A stretch of DNA of 64,000 nt from Zancudomyces culisetae (lineage: Eukaryota > Kickxellomycota > Harpellomycetes > Harpellales > Legeriomycetaceae). Shown piece by piece: positions 22,674-34,550 of the stretch. Under the pieces are notes generated by a model. That model was not told the origin of the DNA and ran no database searches. It saw nothing but the letters and a program-made list of their open reading frames with translations. The position numbers and the translations under genes are program-made. Position 1 is the stretch's first letter, and the number at the start of each line of letters is the position of its first letter. Location of the stretch: the NCBI GenBank assembly GCA_001969505.1, contig LSSK01000019.1:8112-72111 (forward strand), in the 5' to 3' direction.

Positions 22674-25600
22674 TTTGTCAATACCCTTATTCGTTTTTCT
22701 TGTCGCTTATCTGGTCCAAAACCAAAGTAAAATATAATCCAAGTACTAAAATAAATAAAACAAAAAGATACTACAAAAAAAAGTAAACAAAGTTTTAGAA
22801 AATATTTTTTTTCTCCCGTCAGTGTGAGCCCAAACGCTATTAAACAATGCTTTTCACAACGAAATGCCTGGACAATGCCCTCTGTCACCTACTTTACCGT
22901 TACGATTTTTTTTTCATTTCCAGTCGTTTTACATGTGAGAAATTAACACATTAAAGCTATTATTTCAATCTCATCCATTTTGGTACAGCCAATTATCGTT
23001 AAAGATGGCCTATCCATTTTCCATTTCCTTTATTTTTTTATTTTTTTTTTAGCCATGTTCATCAGTGAAAATTTTTTTTAGTAATCTCTGTACTATTTAA
23101 TTTAATGACCTTGAACTATCTCCCAGTAGATATGAAGCATTGTTAAAGGACGGAAAGGAGGGGATTGGTTAGATAAATATTTTTTGGTACTCTTTTCTAC
23201 AGTTTTTTTTTTCGTTGTAGCATTTGTTAAATCTATAATCAAAATAATTTGATTAACAGAAAAAATTTTCGAATACGAGAAAAACATAGTACGAAACAAT
23301 ATCTCACCCGCCCCTCCCTGGCCCATTCTTTCTACTCCTTCTACTCCTCCTCCCCCCATCCTTTTAATAGTTTTATCTTGAGATAAAGAATTTGCACGTT
23401 TTTCTTTTTGGATCTACTTTTTCAATTTGTTTGAAAAAGCCCGTCTAGTTAGAATTGTAATTAGCCCAACACCGACCTTATCTTTATTGCTACACCAATA
23501 GCATATCTAGGTTACAAACTATTATGTCCTTTGTTCCCAAAAATAAAATAAAAAGATATGGCTCATTTTCAGAGATACCTTTTCCAGCCAATGCCCTACA
23601 AGTGGAATAGATGCAGTTTTGGACTATAACCAAGGTAGCAATTTGACTTTACTTATTCCCGACATTTCCGGAGATTAGCTGTTTTATGCACAATGGCACT
23701 TCCTTTTCATCCTTATATTCGCAACATAAAACACCTATGTACAAAAGGCCGCATATGTCACTATAAAACGAGCTCTGCTTATCGCTTGAAGTTTGTTTTG
23801 AAGGAACTTTTCAAAATAAACATTATATGTTCTAAAATATAAATTAAATAAAGATAAAACACTCGTCAAACCAGGTAATTAAGAGTACAGTGGGGATTAT
23901 GTTTCAGTACCAACAACCAAATGCGGAAAACCAGCTATATATCAGGTTTCCTATACTCTTTAATTAAAAGATAGTAATATCATTCATCCCAAGATCAGGT
24001 CTTGCTAATTTATTATTCTAAATTTGCTTACACATACTCGGGATTTTTTAATGTTATACATTTTTATTGTTAGTGGATGGACCATTATATTTTGTAATCC
24101 CTCAATTCTTTTTTCTTTTTGTTTGTGTTATGTATGAAATACTCATTTCAGTTTATAACCATATATATGTAGTCATTATGTATTTAAAAAACGAAGTGTA
24201 TCTAAAAGATGTGTTGATTTAATGTGTTTAGTATTATATCCAGCGCACTTTATTATGATACAACTACATAGTTTTGTCATATATACCTCTACTCTACTTA
24301 TATTATATTAAAAAACGTTAAGTATTTATTAATCAAAGACACATTCGAGTAACATGTTATTCACAAAGTATATACTGTGAATAGATTTAATTTGGTTCAC
24401 TTGAAGTTTCTATACAAGTGTAGTTACATCTTTATATTGCTACTCCTTGGTATTCCCAGGAAAATTAGCATTATACATTTCAGATATAAATAGAAAAGTA
24501 TAACTAGAATTGAAACCTAAAATTCCTTGAGGTGTCTAATGTAATACCACGGCTGTTTTTCTTGGTATTTTATTCAAGCACGTATTGGTATGGTATATAT
24601 CTTGACTTTTGCACATAAAAGTAACATTGTAAAGACCTTTTTATACTCCTTTCCTTTAGTAATTCGAAAAACTGCGGCTAGCAAATGCTAAATATATTAC
24701 CGTTAAAGTAGTAACAATACAGCCATGCAAATATTTACATTTAGTAATTGCTTATTTGATGCTATATTACAAGGGTACATACACAAGTATACACAAACAC
24801 GGAATTGCAAAATTTATAGAAATAGACGATCAACCTGGACTCACCATATAAAAAGTTTCATATAAACTTACATTTTATATTTACGCAATTCTTTTTCTGA
24901 AAAAAAAGGTCATCCGAGAGCAAAATATTTTGTCCAAGCATGGTATTTAGATATGTATTAATGCTACAACTGTAAAGAAATTTCTGCATGGTAAAGTGTA
25001 AAAACGGAATTGTGTATGAGCAAAACTTGCCAAATTTCGGCTTGAAAGGAAGTTCATTTAAATAATGTAGCTATCCGGTATGAATGTGATGTCAAATGCT
25101 TAGAATTTTATAGGACATTTGGTAGAAAAGAACTGTAATACAATATTACATTGCTTAGTTTACACCATTTATTCGATTTAGTTCTAAATTTAAAACGTTT
25201 AGAATTTTTTCATTAGCAAATCCTAATTTTTGTGAGTCTCATGAATGATCGTAAATTCCTAAAACTGAAAGGTTTTTTAGTCAATTGAAAACAATTATTT
25301 AGCGTAAATTATCAACTGGATAAAAATATTATCGGAAAGCTGAATTCTATAACAAATCCACAATAATATCAAACAGAACAAACCTATATTAATAGACACG
25401 ACAATATCCATATTTAACAATAATTGGATAAATGATCTGGACTGATCAAAAAAACCAACCTAAAAAAGTTTATTAACTACATTCCGTTTTTTTTTCGATT
25501 GAAGCTAGTGAGTTTATTCAGTTCAAAAAAGGAACCATAATAAATGGTGAGAATAAAGGTGTTGTATGAAAGAGGCGAGAAACGAAAAGAAAAAAAACTC

Positions 25601-25726
25601 TATAAATAGTCGAAGGTAAAAATGGGAATGGTGGAACTGTACCAAAGACAATTGTTTTTTTTCTACAAAAAAAATACAAGCATTAGCCACCAAGGAAGTG
25701 ACCAGATAAGTTACAGGTAAACAAAA
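22674..25726. other. 3.05 kb gene-free divergent region
   Basis: Lies between the divergent starts of LSC2 and the Asn-rich gene. AT-rich; only short frames (for example minus-strand 23102-23359, Gly/Lys-rich, unrecognised). No tRNA, snRNA or 5S motif seen. It ends in the TATA-containing promoter of the Asn-rich gene. Confidence 0.55.
25601..25608 (+). promoter_or_regulatory. TATA box of the Asn-rich gene
   Basis: Perfect TATAAATA about 119-126 bp upstream of the ATG at 25727. Canonical TATA boxes at this distance in yeasts mark regulated, often stress-inducible promoters. Function is inferred from position. Confidence 0.5.
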
Positions 25727-27061
25727 ATGGCAGACAACGATAACTATCAAAATTCTTACAACGACAGTGTAGGTGAAGACACATACACTAGCACACAGGA
25801 TAACAAGATGGGAGGTCAGGGCTATGGTATGAATGAGGCTAGTGGCAATAATGATACATACACAAGCCAAAACTCAGCAAGCTCGGGATATGGAAATGAA
25901 AGTAATACTTTTAGCAGCACTGGAAAAGTCAGTGATGGAAGACGTCAAAATGATGATAGGGATAATGAGGAAAGATATACCAATAACAGCAGCAGCAATA
26001 GAAAAGAAGCTAGAGGTAGCATGGGTAGAAACAGCTATAATAGTAATGAAAATGGTAATGACAGCTATGGAAATAGTAATGATAATGATAGCTATGGCGA
26101 TGTCTCAAGCAAAAGCAACAGAAAGAGCGAGTATGGAGAAAGCGTAGATGAAGGAAGACATGGTAGGAAGGAGGATAGACACGCTGCTGAACACGAGAGG
26201 AATAGTAGAACAAATCAGAGCTCTAGCGACAGATACAACAATAATGAAAACAATGACAACAGCTATGGCAATAGCTACAACAACAATAACAATAGTAGTA
26301 GCATCTATGATAGCAAAAAAACCAGCTATGGTGATAATGAAGAGAAGGAAAGCAAGTATAACTCTACTAGCAATTCCAACTATGGTAGCAACATTGATGA
26401 GGGTAGAAACAACTATAATAATGGTAACAACAACAACAACAACAACAGCAGCTATGATAACAACAACAACAACAGTAGCTATGACAACAACAAAAACAGT
26501 GGATATAATAAGAACAACAATAGTAGCTATGACAACAACAGCAGTAGCTATGATAACAACAGCAGCAGCAACAATAACAAAAACAACAGTAGCTATGATA
26601 ACAACAACAATAGCAGCAACAACAACAATGAAGGTTCAGATAGTACCAGCAACAACAACAGAAACAATAGCAGCAGTAGTAATCCACTAGCCGACATTGG
26701 AGGAAAAGTAGCAACAGGTTTGTTGGGCTCTATTATGAACAAAAACGGTGGAAGTGGAAATAATAATAATAATCTTGCAGCCAATCTTATATCGTCAGCA
26801 GTGGGGTCAGCACTAACATCTAACCAAAACCAGGGCAGTAACAACAACAACCTTGCGGCTAATCTCATCTCATCAGCAGTGGGATCAGCACTATCATCTA
26901 ACCAACGCCAAACTAACGACAACAATGGTGGTGGAAACATTGTTAGTTCAGTAGCAAGTATGGTAGGAAACTTGAATCTGAACAACAACGATAACTCTGA
27001 AGGGTTGCAAGGATTGGCCTCTAAGCTAGTCGGAAACGTATTGCACAAAAACAACCAATAG
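25727..27061 (+). CDS. Asn-rich prion-like low-complexity protein with hydrophobic tail repeats
   Basis: Single exon, 444 residues, no introns. Residues 1-317 are dominated by Asn, Ser, Tyr, Asp and Gly, with repeated SSYDNN and SYGN units much like yeast Ddr48 and like prion-like domains. Residues about 318-444 change character: LADIGGKVATGLLGSIM, then two near-identical copies of LAANLISSAVGSAL (about 350-363 and 376-389) separated by Asn runs, then IVSSVASMVGNL and LQGLASKLVGNVL. These small-residue amphipathic segments could be helices that bind membranes or self-assemble. Asn is written mostly with AAC in CAA-like repeats. The TATA-box promoter and stress-protein-like composition suggest inducible expression. 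No enzymatic domain; function unknown. Confidence 0.75.
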   Translation: MADNDNYQNSYNDSVGEDTYTSTQDNKMGGQGYGMNEASGNNDTYTSQNSASSGYGNESNTFSSTGKVSDGRRQNDDRDNEERYTNNSSSNRKEARGSMGRNSYNSNENGNDSYGNSNDNDSYGDVSSKSNRKSEYGESVDEGRHGRKEDRHAAEHERNSRTNQSSSDRYNNNENNDNSYGNSYNNNNNSSSIYDSKKTSYGDNEEKESKYNSTSNSNYGSNIDEGRNNYNNGNNNNNNNSSYDNNNNNSSYDNNKNSGYNKNNNSSYDNNSSSYDNNSSSNNNKNNSSYDNNNNSSNNNNEGSDSTSNNNRNNSSSSNPLADIGGKVATGLLGSIMNKNGGSGNNNNNLAANLISSAVGSALTSNQNQGSNNNNLAANLISSAVGSALSSNQRQTNDNNGGGNIVSSVASMVGNLNLNNNDNSEGLQGLASKLVGNVLHKNNQ

Positions 27062-27660
27062 TACTCGCCATCATGTTTGAAATTGATTTTTTTTTTAAAA
27101 ATGTGTTTAGGTATTTGAATAGCATAATTATTTAGCTAGTTTTTTCTGATGCAACCATTTGGTAGTTTTAATACAATATTTGTTCGGCAAATAAAAAATT
27201 AGCATTGTGAGGCAGTCTTCTGGCACAATTAGACTTCAGTATTAATCGATTGTTTAGGGTGTACAGGTGTGTTGTTGATGAGTGTTTCTTGTGCTTCTTG
27301 TTTGTCTCCAGAAAAATAAATTGGAAATAGTAAAATTTTCTACAAGTGTGTTGGAGCAATTTCGTACCAACTCCGGAATGTTGAACCAATGTACGGGTTG
27401 TTAGGTTTCGGGTGTTATTTACGCACTAGCAAATGTGAATAGCTCCCCCCACCCCCACCAACTAAAGACAACAGTTGTTAGTATTTTTGCGAAATAGTTA
27501 ATTGTTGCTACTGTCTAGTGTGTTTTTGGTAGTGTTGCCGATAAACCCATTGTATGTGAAGGGCTCCTTGCAGTTTTAGGACTGTAGACGTGGTTACCAT
27601 GAAAAATAGATGAAACACCTGGAAGGGAAAGGGTTTTGCGTTTATCGATTAAACACAAAG

Positions 27661-27690
27661 CAACACAAAGCAACACAAAGCAACACAAAC
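27661..27690 (+). repeat. Tandem CAACACAAAG decamer
   Basis: Three adjacent copies of the decamer, the last with one changed base, inside the long gene-free region. Confidence 0.9.
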
Positions 27691-30598
27691 CATTTGCAAT
27701 CAGCTTTCAACATTCCTAAACTCACACATGTAACCTCATTTTCTTTGATAGCATCAGCGAACAAGGCTCGAGTACAGATACTTTTGCTGATGGTTTAGAA
27801 CTAAGTTTTTAAAAGCTCTTTTTTGCCAACATCATTAGCACAGATTTAGTGTGTATAACCATGTAGTATGTTATATTTAGAAACAATTTGTCATTTTTTA
27901 TTATTGAAATGATATCTGTCAAGTTATGATAAAATAAAAATAAAAGTATCGTACCCAGTGACACTGATTGAAGGTTGGGAAGTGAGAGATGTGAAATAGA
28001 TGCAAATAACGTTTTGAGACAAACTTGTAACAGAAAACAACATTGGGGTGTGAGTACACGTTTTTTTTACAGTTCTTTTATTTTGTTCTTTTGTCAGGAA
28101 TAGCAGCATTAAAGCATATATTGTAAAATGTTTGATAAGAATTTAGTGGAATTCTATGCAAAGCTGAATTTCAGAAACGCGCTAATTTGTTTACAACAGA
28201 CTACGGAGCAGAGTTGTATGGGGTTGGAGTGATGTAGAACATGTTTGGTTTTGGATAATTCAAAACACAACTTTTATCTTCTCTTCTTCCCTCCCCTTTT
28301 CTTAATTTTCTTTGTTTGGAGTTGATATTGCACAAGTTTTGTGCTATATCAATCTCATTTGTAATTGTTGTAATTACTGTAATTACCTGAGCATTGATGG
28401 GAATGGGATGAAATTATAATGGTGATTTTGGTTAGACAAAAATGTAACAAAGTGTGATACGTAATTACTATTCGATTTGTAGTAATTGCCAGTACGTAAA
28501 AAAACTAATTAACACTAAGTTGCGAAATGTACACATCCAACATTTAAAAAGAGGTGTGATATAATTAGAAGCCAATTCTTGCAAGTTAACAACTAACACG
28601 CCAGAGGTTCCGAAATTTCTCGGTGAAAATCAATACAATATATATGTACTTTATTTAATTTTCATTTGCCGGACCAAGTTCAGTTTAAAATTTCCATTAA
28701 GTGTAAAATGCCTAGTTTTGGGAAATGTGAAAATGGGAGGAGTTGTCAGCTCAAAGTGTCAAAATGGATTTGTAATAAGCGAGCTTGTTTATTAACAACA
28801 ATGGGAGGAAATAGTTTAAGATATTGCTTTTTATTTCATTTCATTTTAGGAAGACAGGAGAGGAGGAATAGAGGAGGATAAAACTTTTTATGCGGGTTTA
28901 TACCTAATTAGCAGGCTTTCTATCAAAGGATTTTCAAAATACCAATTGGGGGTGTTTATATGCAGAGTATTAATAGAACAACATATTGAACTTCATGGCA
29001 CTTTCTGCAATTTTTTTTTATAGTGTTGGTACAAATAGACATCTGTATTGAATAAAAGAGGAGTTGGATAGAGTTGCAAGTAAGTAGAGATTTAGTTGAT
29101 GAGGAAAAGATTTGCGTATATCTTGTGTGTTGTAATTGTTTACTCTCATTTTTCATCAACTGGGCGATCATAAGTTGCGAGTGAGCGAGTTTGCTGCTAT
29201 TCGTAATCTGTAGAGATAGTAGAGTACATGATGTGGTGAGGTACAATCATACATATATTTTTTTTTGGTAAGTTGTTACATGGGTTGGGGGCGGCAAAAA
29301 GAAACAATGGCACAAATAGTTTCCAGATGAAAAATCAGGTGAATATTTCGCACACTAAATTGGGAAGGAGGTGCCATGTGGAAGTTTCCATTCAAATTTG
29401 GGTAAGCTGGATTGGCAGTTTTCCTCCATTACTAGCTTGGTGTGTAATTTCAATGTGTGTGATAAGACGTAGCTGTACTATACCCAATATTATTGAAAAA
29501 TTGTTTTAGGATTTTTATATAACAACTGTGCTCCTGTGCTCTTGTGAAAAAAAAAATCAGGTCATGCAACGAATCCGTGACGAGAATTACTGGATGAACA
29601 AGGAAAGAGGGAACGGGGATATTGACGATTTTTGTAATCAAGATTTATTATGTTATATATTTTTTTGTAATGATGGTAATGAGAATAACCGAGGGATAAT
29701 TGGCGTTTCAGCAATGAAAAAAAAATAGTGTCAAAAACAGATCCTAAATGGAAAATAACTTGTGTAATACCTTTGATGGAATTACATACACAAATAACAT
29801 CATGAATTTTTTGGTTCCCCTTTAAGCAAATTTAGCGGGATATAAATAATATTAGCAATACGAAATTAAACAATGTGAACTAATGACTTTAACGAACCGT
29901 TGAATTCCCTAGTCTGAGTAAAAGAGGAAATTTTGGTATAATAAAATATATTGAGATTATGTGAGAATTAATACTGAAGTTGGGAATCTAGTCACTCAGT
30001 ATTTTTGTTTTACAAATCGCATTTGCCAATTTGACTAAACAGACGTGAATGGTAAATCCTAATATGCGTGAAAGAAGGCAGGTTAATTACATTATATATT
30101 CGCGTAATAAACCAGCTTCCGTAAATACGACAAACATTTAATACCATGCCAAGCTGGAATTGGTTTGGGAATCTTCTAAAACACAACTGGTGAAACTAAA
30201 GAGAGTTTGCGCGAACTGAATGGATTGATGAGGTAGATTGGCGATTGTGTGATGGAGAGGGGAGTCAAGAATTTGATATTTGGTGATGTTGATTGAAAAT
30301 GGCAAAATTAAGTGGCAGAAAATGTGTCCTTGTGCAAGGGAAGTGAAAATCAAATACTTGTGGGGGGGATGTTGTTGATTTTTTCAACAAAGTGGCAGTC
30401 TTTGGTTAAAACTTAGGGATTTCCTCAAGAAAAAATGAATAGGAATGGGTTGCGTTGCGTTGCAAGTCACGTTTATTAATAGGTGCATTAGTTATTTTTT
30501 ATAATAAAAGTTCCCAAACAAGAGATGGAGATGAATGAATGGGTAAATTAGTAAAAAGAATCAAGAAATAAAGAATCAATAATAAAGAATCAAGAGAT

Positions 30599-30680
30599 AA
30601 AGAAATAAAGGGAATAAATAAAGAAATAAAGGGAATAAATAAAGAAATAAAGGGATAAATAAAGAAATAAAGGGATAAAT
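30599..30680 (+). repeat. Tandem 20/21-bp A-rich repeat
   Basis: Four adjacent copies of a 20-21 bp purine-rich unit (AAAGAAATAAAGGG followed by ATAAAT, with or without one extra A). Flanking sequence (30560-30720) contains decayed versions such as AAGAATCAAGAGATAAAG. Confidence 0.9.
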
Positions 30681-33497
30681 AAAGTAAAAGAATAGAGTAA
30701 AAGAATAAAGAAACAAATAGTACGAATTGAATGGGTGAGTAAATATCCTGAATAAACGGGATAGGTAATGAATCCAATAAAAGCAACCATAGAAAGCTCG
30801 TTTATCGCCGAACCAAACGATCAGATGAAAAGATCTTTTAACCAGAAATAATAATTGCTAACAATGATGGTTTCATGTTATTTTTGTCACCAAAATAAGG
30901 ATTTTCCGCAAAAATTAAAAGCCTTATTTAATTTACAAAGCTGGAGAAAGTATTAGCTATTAGTTTTTTTGTAATTATTTAATTTAATTTTTTCTAAAAC
31001 AATAAAGAAATAAATGGAATTTTAAGATTGGTGAGATGCTGGATGGGTTTTCAGACATGTTTATGTTTCTGTTAAAGGGAAATACGGACCTAGCTAGATG
31101 GAATTCAGCTTTCTTTGTGGAAAGGAGCGTGTAATGTGAAGTGGGATTTGTGTTTGTTTAGAAATGATAACGTAAAGAATGTAAATCTGGAGAGTATGTG
31201 AACCAAATGTAATTTGTTTAACAAAAGAAAGACAACTTGTATCTATTAAGGGATTGTTTATAAAATTACTCGATGCATAATTTGAAATGATTTTAATGTA
31301 AAGGGTTGGTGATGGTTCTTTTTATTGTACAATTACTAATCAAAGATAAAACACTATTCAGCGTTTTTAAATGGGAAAATCATTGCTACACGAAATTAGA
31401 ATCACCGTATTTGCTTGATTTATAAGATTTGTATATTGACTTGTCAAGTGATCAAAAAAGAAAAACAACACACATGTGTTGCAAAATTGTAATTCGTTGG
31501 TAATTATCGTTGTTTTGCTGAAAACTAATCTCACTGATCATGGGCGGCGGTGTTAAATGTGCGCAGTTTGGGGAAAGTGGTATTGAAGGAGAAGTGTGGA
31601 AGAGAAAAGTGAGGAAAGACAAAGGGGTGTTATTTCATGTCGTACAAAAGAACGAGTTTACCTGGGACAACAAGTAAAACCAGAAATGATATTGCAGAAG
31701 AGGGGGGGGAGGAAAGAAGGGGAAAGGAAAGTGAAGAATGTGGGTATAGCAAGAGAAATAAAACCGAACTACATTTTGATTCTGGGAATGAAAAGCGGAT
31801 ATTACTTTTAGCCACTAACAGGTTTTTACACCAATTCGTTCAATTGTTTTCCACAATGAATCGCCTTCTCCCCACATTCACATTATAGAATAAGAGCACT
31901 TGTTTTCTCCAATTTCATTTTAAAAAAAAAACACTTGACCACATGCAGAAAAAAATGGGGCAAAAATAGAAAAGCGCAGCCGTTTTATCCCAGTAAAACA
32001 AACACTTTTGAATGGAAGAAAAGTGATTAGCATCTGTTTTTCTGTAAATATTGATTGTGCGGTTATTTTGCGTATAGACACAAAAATGAAAAATAACAAT
32101 TCGTATTCGTTAGGAATCTTAAAAAGTATTTAATTAAATGTGAGGAAAATCATGCACAAAAAATAAACGAACAGCAGCATTTGGAACCGTTTTTCACAGC
32201 CTTGTTTCCAACTAGAACAAGATTAATAACAGGCTGTTTGTGTCAATTAAAAATGGTAAGTGTATAATCAGCAGACGAGCACATTTGAAATTGAAAAAGT
32301 GCTAGCCGCCATGTCTCTCCAATGCTGAAATGAAACTGGAGCTAAATAGACAAAAGGATTACAAATGAGTTTGGGAGTTTTGAAAAAACAAATTACAAAT
32401 TGGAACAGCCAATTAGCTGACATTTGCTTTATATAATTGAGGCAAACTGAAAAGTCGAAAATCCTAGCTAACAGTTTATTTGATTTCAAAATGCACATAT
32501 ATTGTAGAATAATAAAATTGTTAATTTTATTTCTAGTCAATCAAAAACGGTTTTATGTAAAACTTATACTTTGCAAAATACAGAAAAATAGAAAAAAAGA
32601 ACAAAGGCTATTGAAAAAATTCATGCTATTAAAAAAGCGATAAATTAAACGAACCGTTTTCGTTGTGAATAAAAAAAAACGCAAACATCTTATCAATTCT
32701 AGTTTGTTTAAAAATATGATTAATTTGACCCCAACCTTAAACAAAAACAATTTGCATAACAAAAAAAGGAGCGCACAGAAAATACCGGCTGAATAGAATA
32801 GAACGTGGAATACAAAAATCGTTTTGATGAATTGATATGCAATGGCTTTTTAATATAATTTCCTAAAACGCAATAATGTCATAACACCAATAGATTCTAA
32901 ATACAACCATTTACAAATTTGTGTATTAAATTAAATAAGTTTAGAAAAAGTAATTACATAAAAAAAGCCAGGTCAATAATTCCGCTAATGTTTAAATTGC
33001 AGTGGAACTAGAGCTGGAACGCTGATGATTTTTTTTTAACAATCATTTTAATGTTTGTATTTTTAATTTTAGCCTTGAATTACTTGTCAAATTCTTTGCT
33101 GGAAAATTTTTTATTATTTTAAATAATCAATAGCTGGAAATTATATAACTTTGAATTAAATATAGCATAGTGAAAAAATGGACAATTAATTTAAATAAGC
33201 ATTGTAGAATAGGACTGATTTTTTCTTTTCTTTCTTAGTATTATGAAGTATAAAAGAATCAATAGTGTTTTAGATTAGGCAGTATAAAAATAATAGGAAT
33301 AGGCAAAATATAACATTTTTATGCCATATAAACTCAAAACTAGTAGTTTTGAAAATATAAATATATATAGAGGCTAAACTAACTCTTGGAAAAGCCAGTT
33401 TACTTATAAAAAAAAGTTAGTGGCAAGGAAATGTTGTGAGCCTCAGATTAAATGATATCTTTAACTCATTCACTCAAAAAAAAATAAAAGATCAACA

Positions 33498-34550
33498 ATG
33501 AAACAGGAAGATTTAATGAACGAAAAAAAACTGAATCTTATATGTGGGATAATGAGCTTCGTATGGTTCAAGAACCTCGATGTTTCCCTCGATTTGGTCT
33601 TTTTTAGGGACTTTTGCTCGAACATATTGAACTATACCCAAACATCCATCTCTGCGATCTTATTGGCATTGTATTATGTACGAAGGTTCAGGATAAGTAA
33701 CCCTCTTGCAAAGCCGGGAAAGGGCAGCGAGGCACACGTGTTTTTGGTCGCTCTGATAATGTCAAGCAAATACCTAGAGGACAATACATATACAACAAAG
33801 TCGTGGTCCGATGTAACAAAGATTCCATTGGCAGATTTAAACACCATGCAAAGAGAGTTTCTAAATGCGATAGATCATAAATTATTTGTGGAACCCTCGG
33901 TTTATTCGGATTGGGTACTGCAAATTAGAAATGTGTTTGCACTTTCATCATCCAGCTTGGTTGGCTGTGTCGAGCTTTTAAATTCAGTGTTATATTCACT
34001 CGAACTGAGTGTACTATCAGAAGACCATTATACAGTAGAAACTGCAAGCCGCAGTGGGGCGAACTTGAATGAGGCTCTATATGCCTCCAGACAACCACAA
34101 TTCGAAACTTATGATTCAGATAGGAGGATTCAAACAGTACCATCAACAGGATCTTGTGAAGACTCGTCTTTACAAACCGACTATACTTTGAAACGCAATC
34201 GGTTCGTTTCATGTCCGGACACAAACAACTACTTCAAGGTTCAGAAGGAGCCAGTAGTTTACAACAACAATGTATTGGATTACGGATACAACACAGCAAA
34301 CATTAGAGCCTCGGAAGCAGCCTTGTGTGGAGCCCTGCCTTGTGCTCAGTACAATCCAGCTGGTGTCTACATAAGGAAGCCAGGCGGTGGCTATTACTCT
34401 AGCCAAGATGTCGTAGATGCATACAAAACAACATTGGTTAATTACAGCGTTGGATATTTAGATAAAGGTTTCCATATGGGTCCTTTTCCAGGTTATCACT
34501 CGAATTTCATCCCTGGAGTCGTTAACAAGGGCGGTAATGCGGTTCATTGA
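33498..34550 (+). CDS. CLG1-like Pho85-family cyclin
   Basis: Single exon, 350 residues. Residues about 20-150 form a Pho80/PCL-type cyclin N domain: FFRDFCSNILNYTQTSISAILLALYYVRRF, the conserved GSEAHVFLVALIMSSKYLEDN, TTKSWSDVTKIPLADLN and MQREFLNAIDHKLFVEPSVYSDWV. The wording GSE.HVFLVALIMSSKYLEDNTYT matches Clg1-type cyclins best, as far as I recall. Such cyclins pair with the Pho85 kinase; Clg1 is linked to autophagy control in yeasts. The C-terminal half (about 190-350) is Tyr/Asn/Gly-rich and probably disordered. The gene has an exceptionally long upstream intergenic region (6.4 kb), which may hold complex regulation. Partner kinase and role are inferred. Confidence 0.75.
   Translation: MKQEDLMNEKKLNLICGIMSFVWFKNLDVSLDLVFFRDFCSNILNYTQTSISAILLALYYVRRFRISNPLAKPGKGSEAHVFLVALIMSSKYLEDNTYTTKSWSDVTKIPLADLNTMQREFLNAIDHKLFVEPSVYSDWVLQIRNVFALSSSSLVGCVELLNSVLYSLELSVLSEDHYTVETASRSGANLNEALYASRQPQFETYDSDRRIQTVPSTGSCEDSSLQTDYTLKRNRFVSCPDTNNYFKVQKEPVVYNNNVLDYGYNTANIRASEAALCGALPCAQYNPAGVYIRKPGGGYYSSQDVVDAYKTTLVNYSVGYLDKGFHMGPFPGYHSNFIPGVVNKGGNAVH

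Larger units (their letters stand above)
27062..33497. other. 6.4 kb gene-free region
   Basis: The longest empty stretch of the window, lying between the Asn-rich gene and the CLG1-like cyclin. The plus strand is T/G-leaning at about 27-28.5 kb and purine-leaning over much of about 28.7-32 kb. It contains tandem repeats (27661-27690 and 30599-30680) and a G-rich run near 31705-31712, but no convincing coding frame, tRNA or known snRNA motif. Candidates are a very long regulatory region, a long non-coding transcript, or an origin or centromere-like element; sequence alone does not decide. Confidence 0.6.

Noticed and set aside
26148-27054. Thr-, Cys- and Leu-rich frames on both strands
   Set aside because: Alternative readings of the CAA/AAC-type repeats of the Asn-rich gene.
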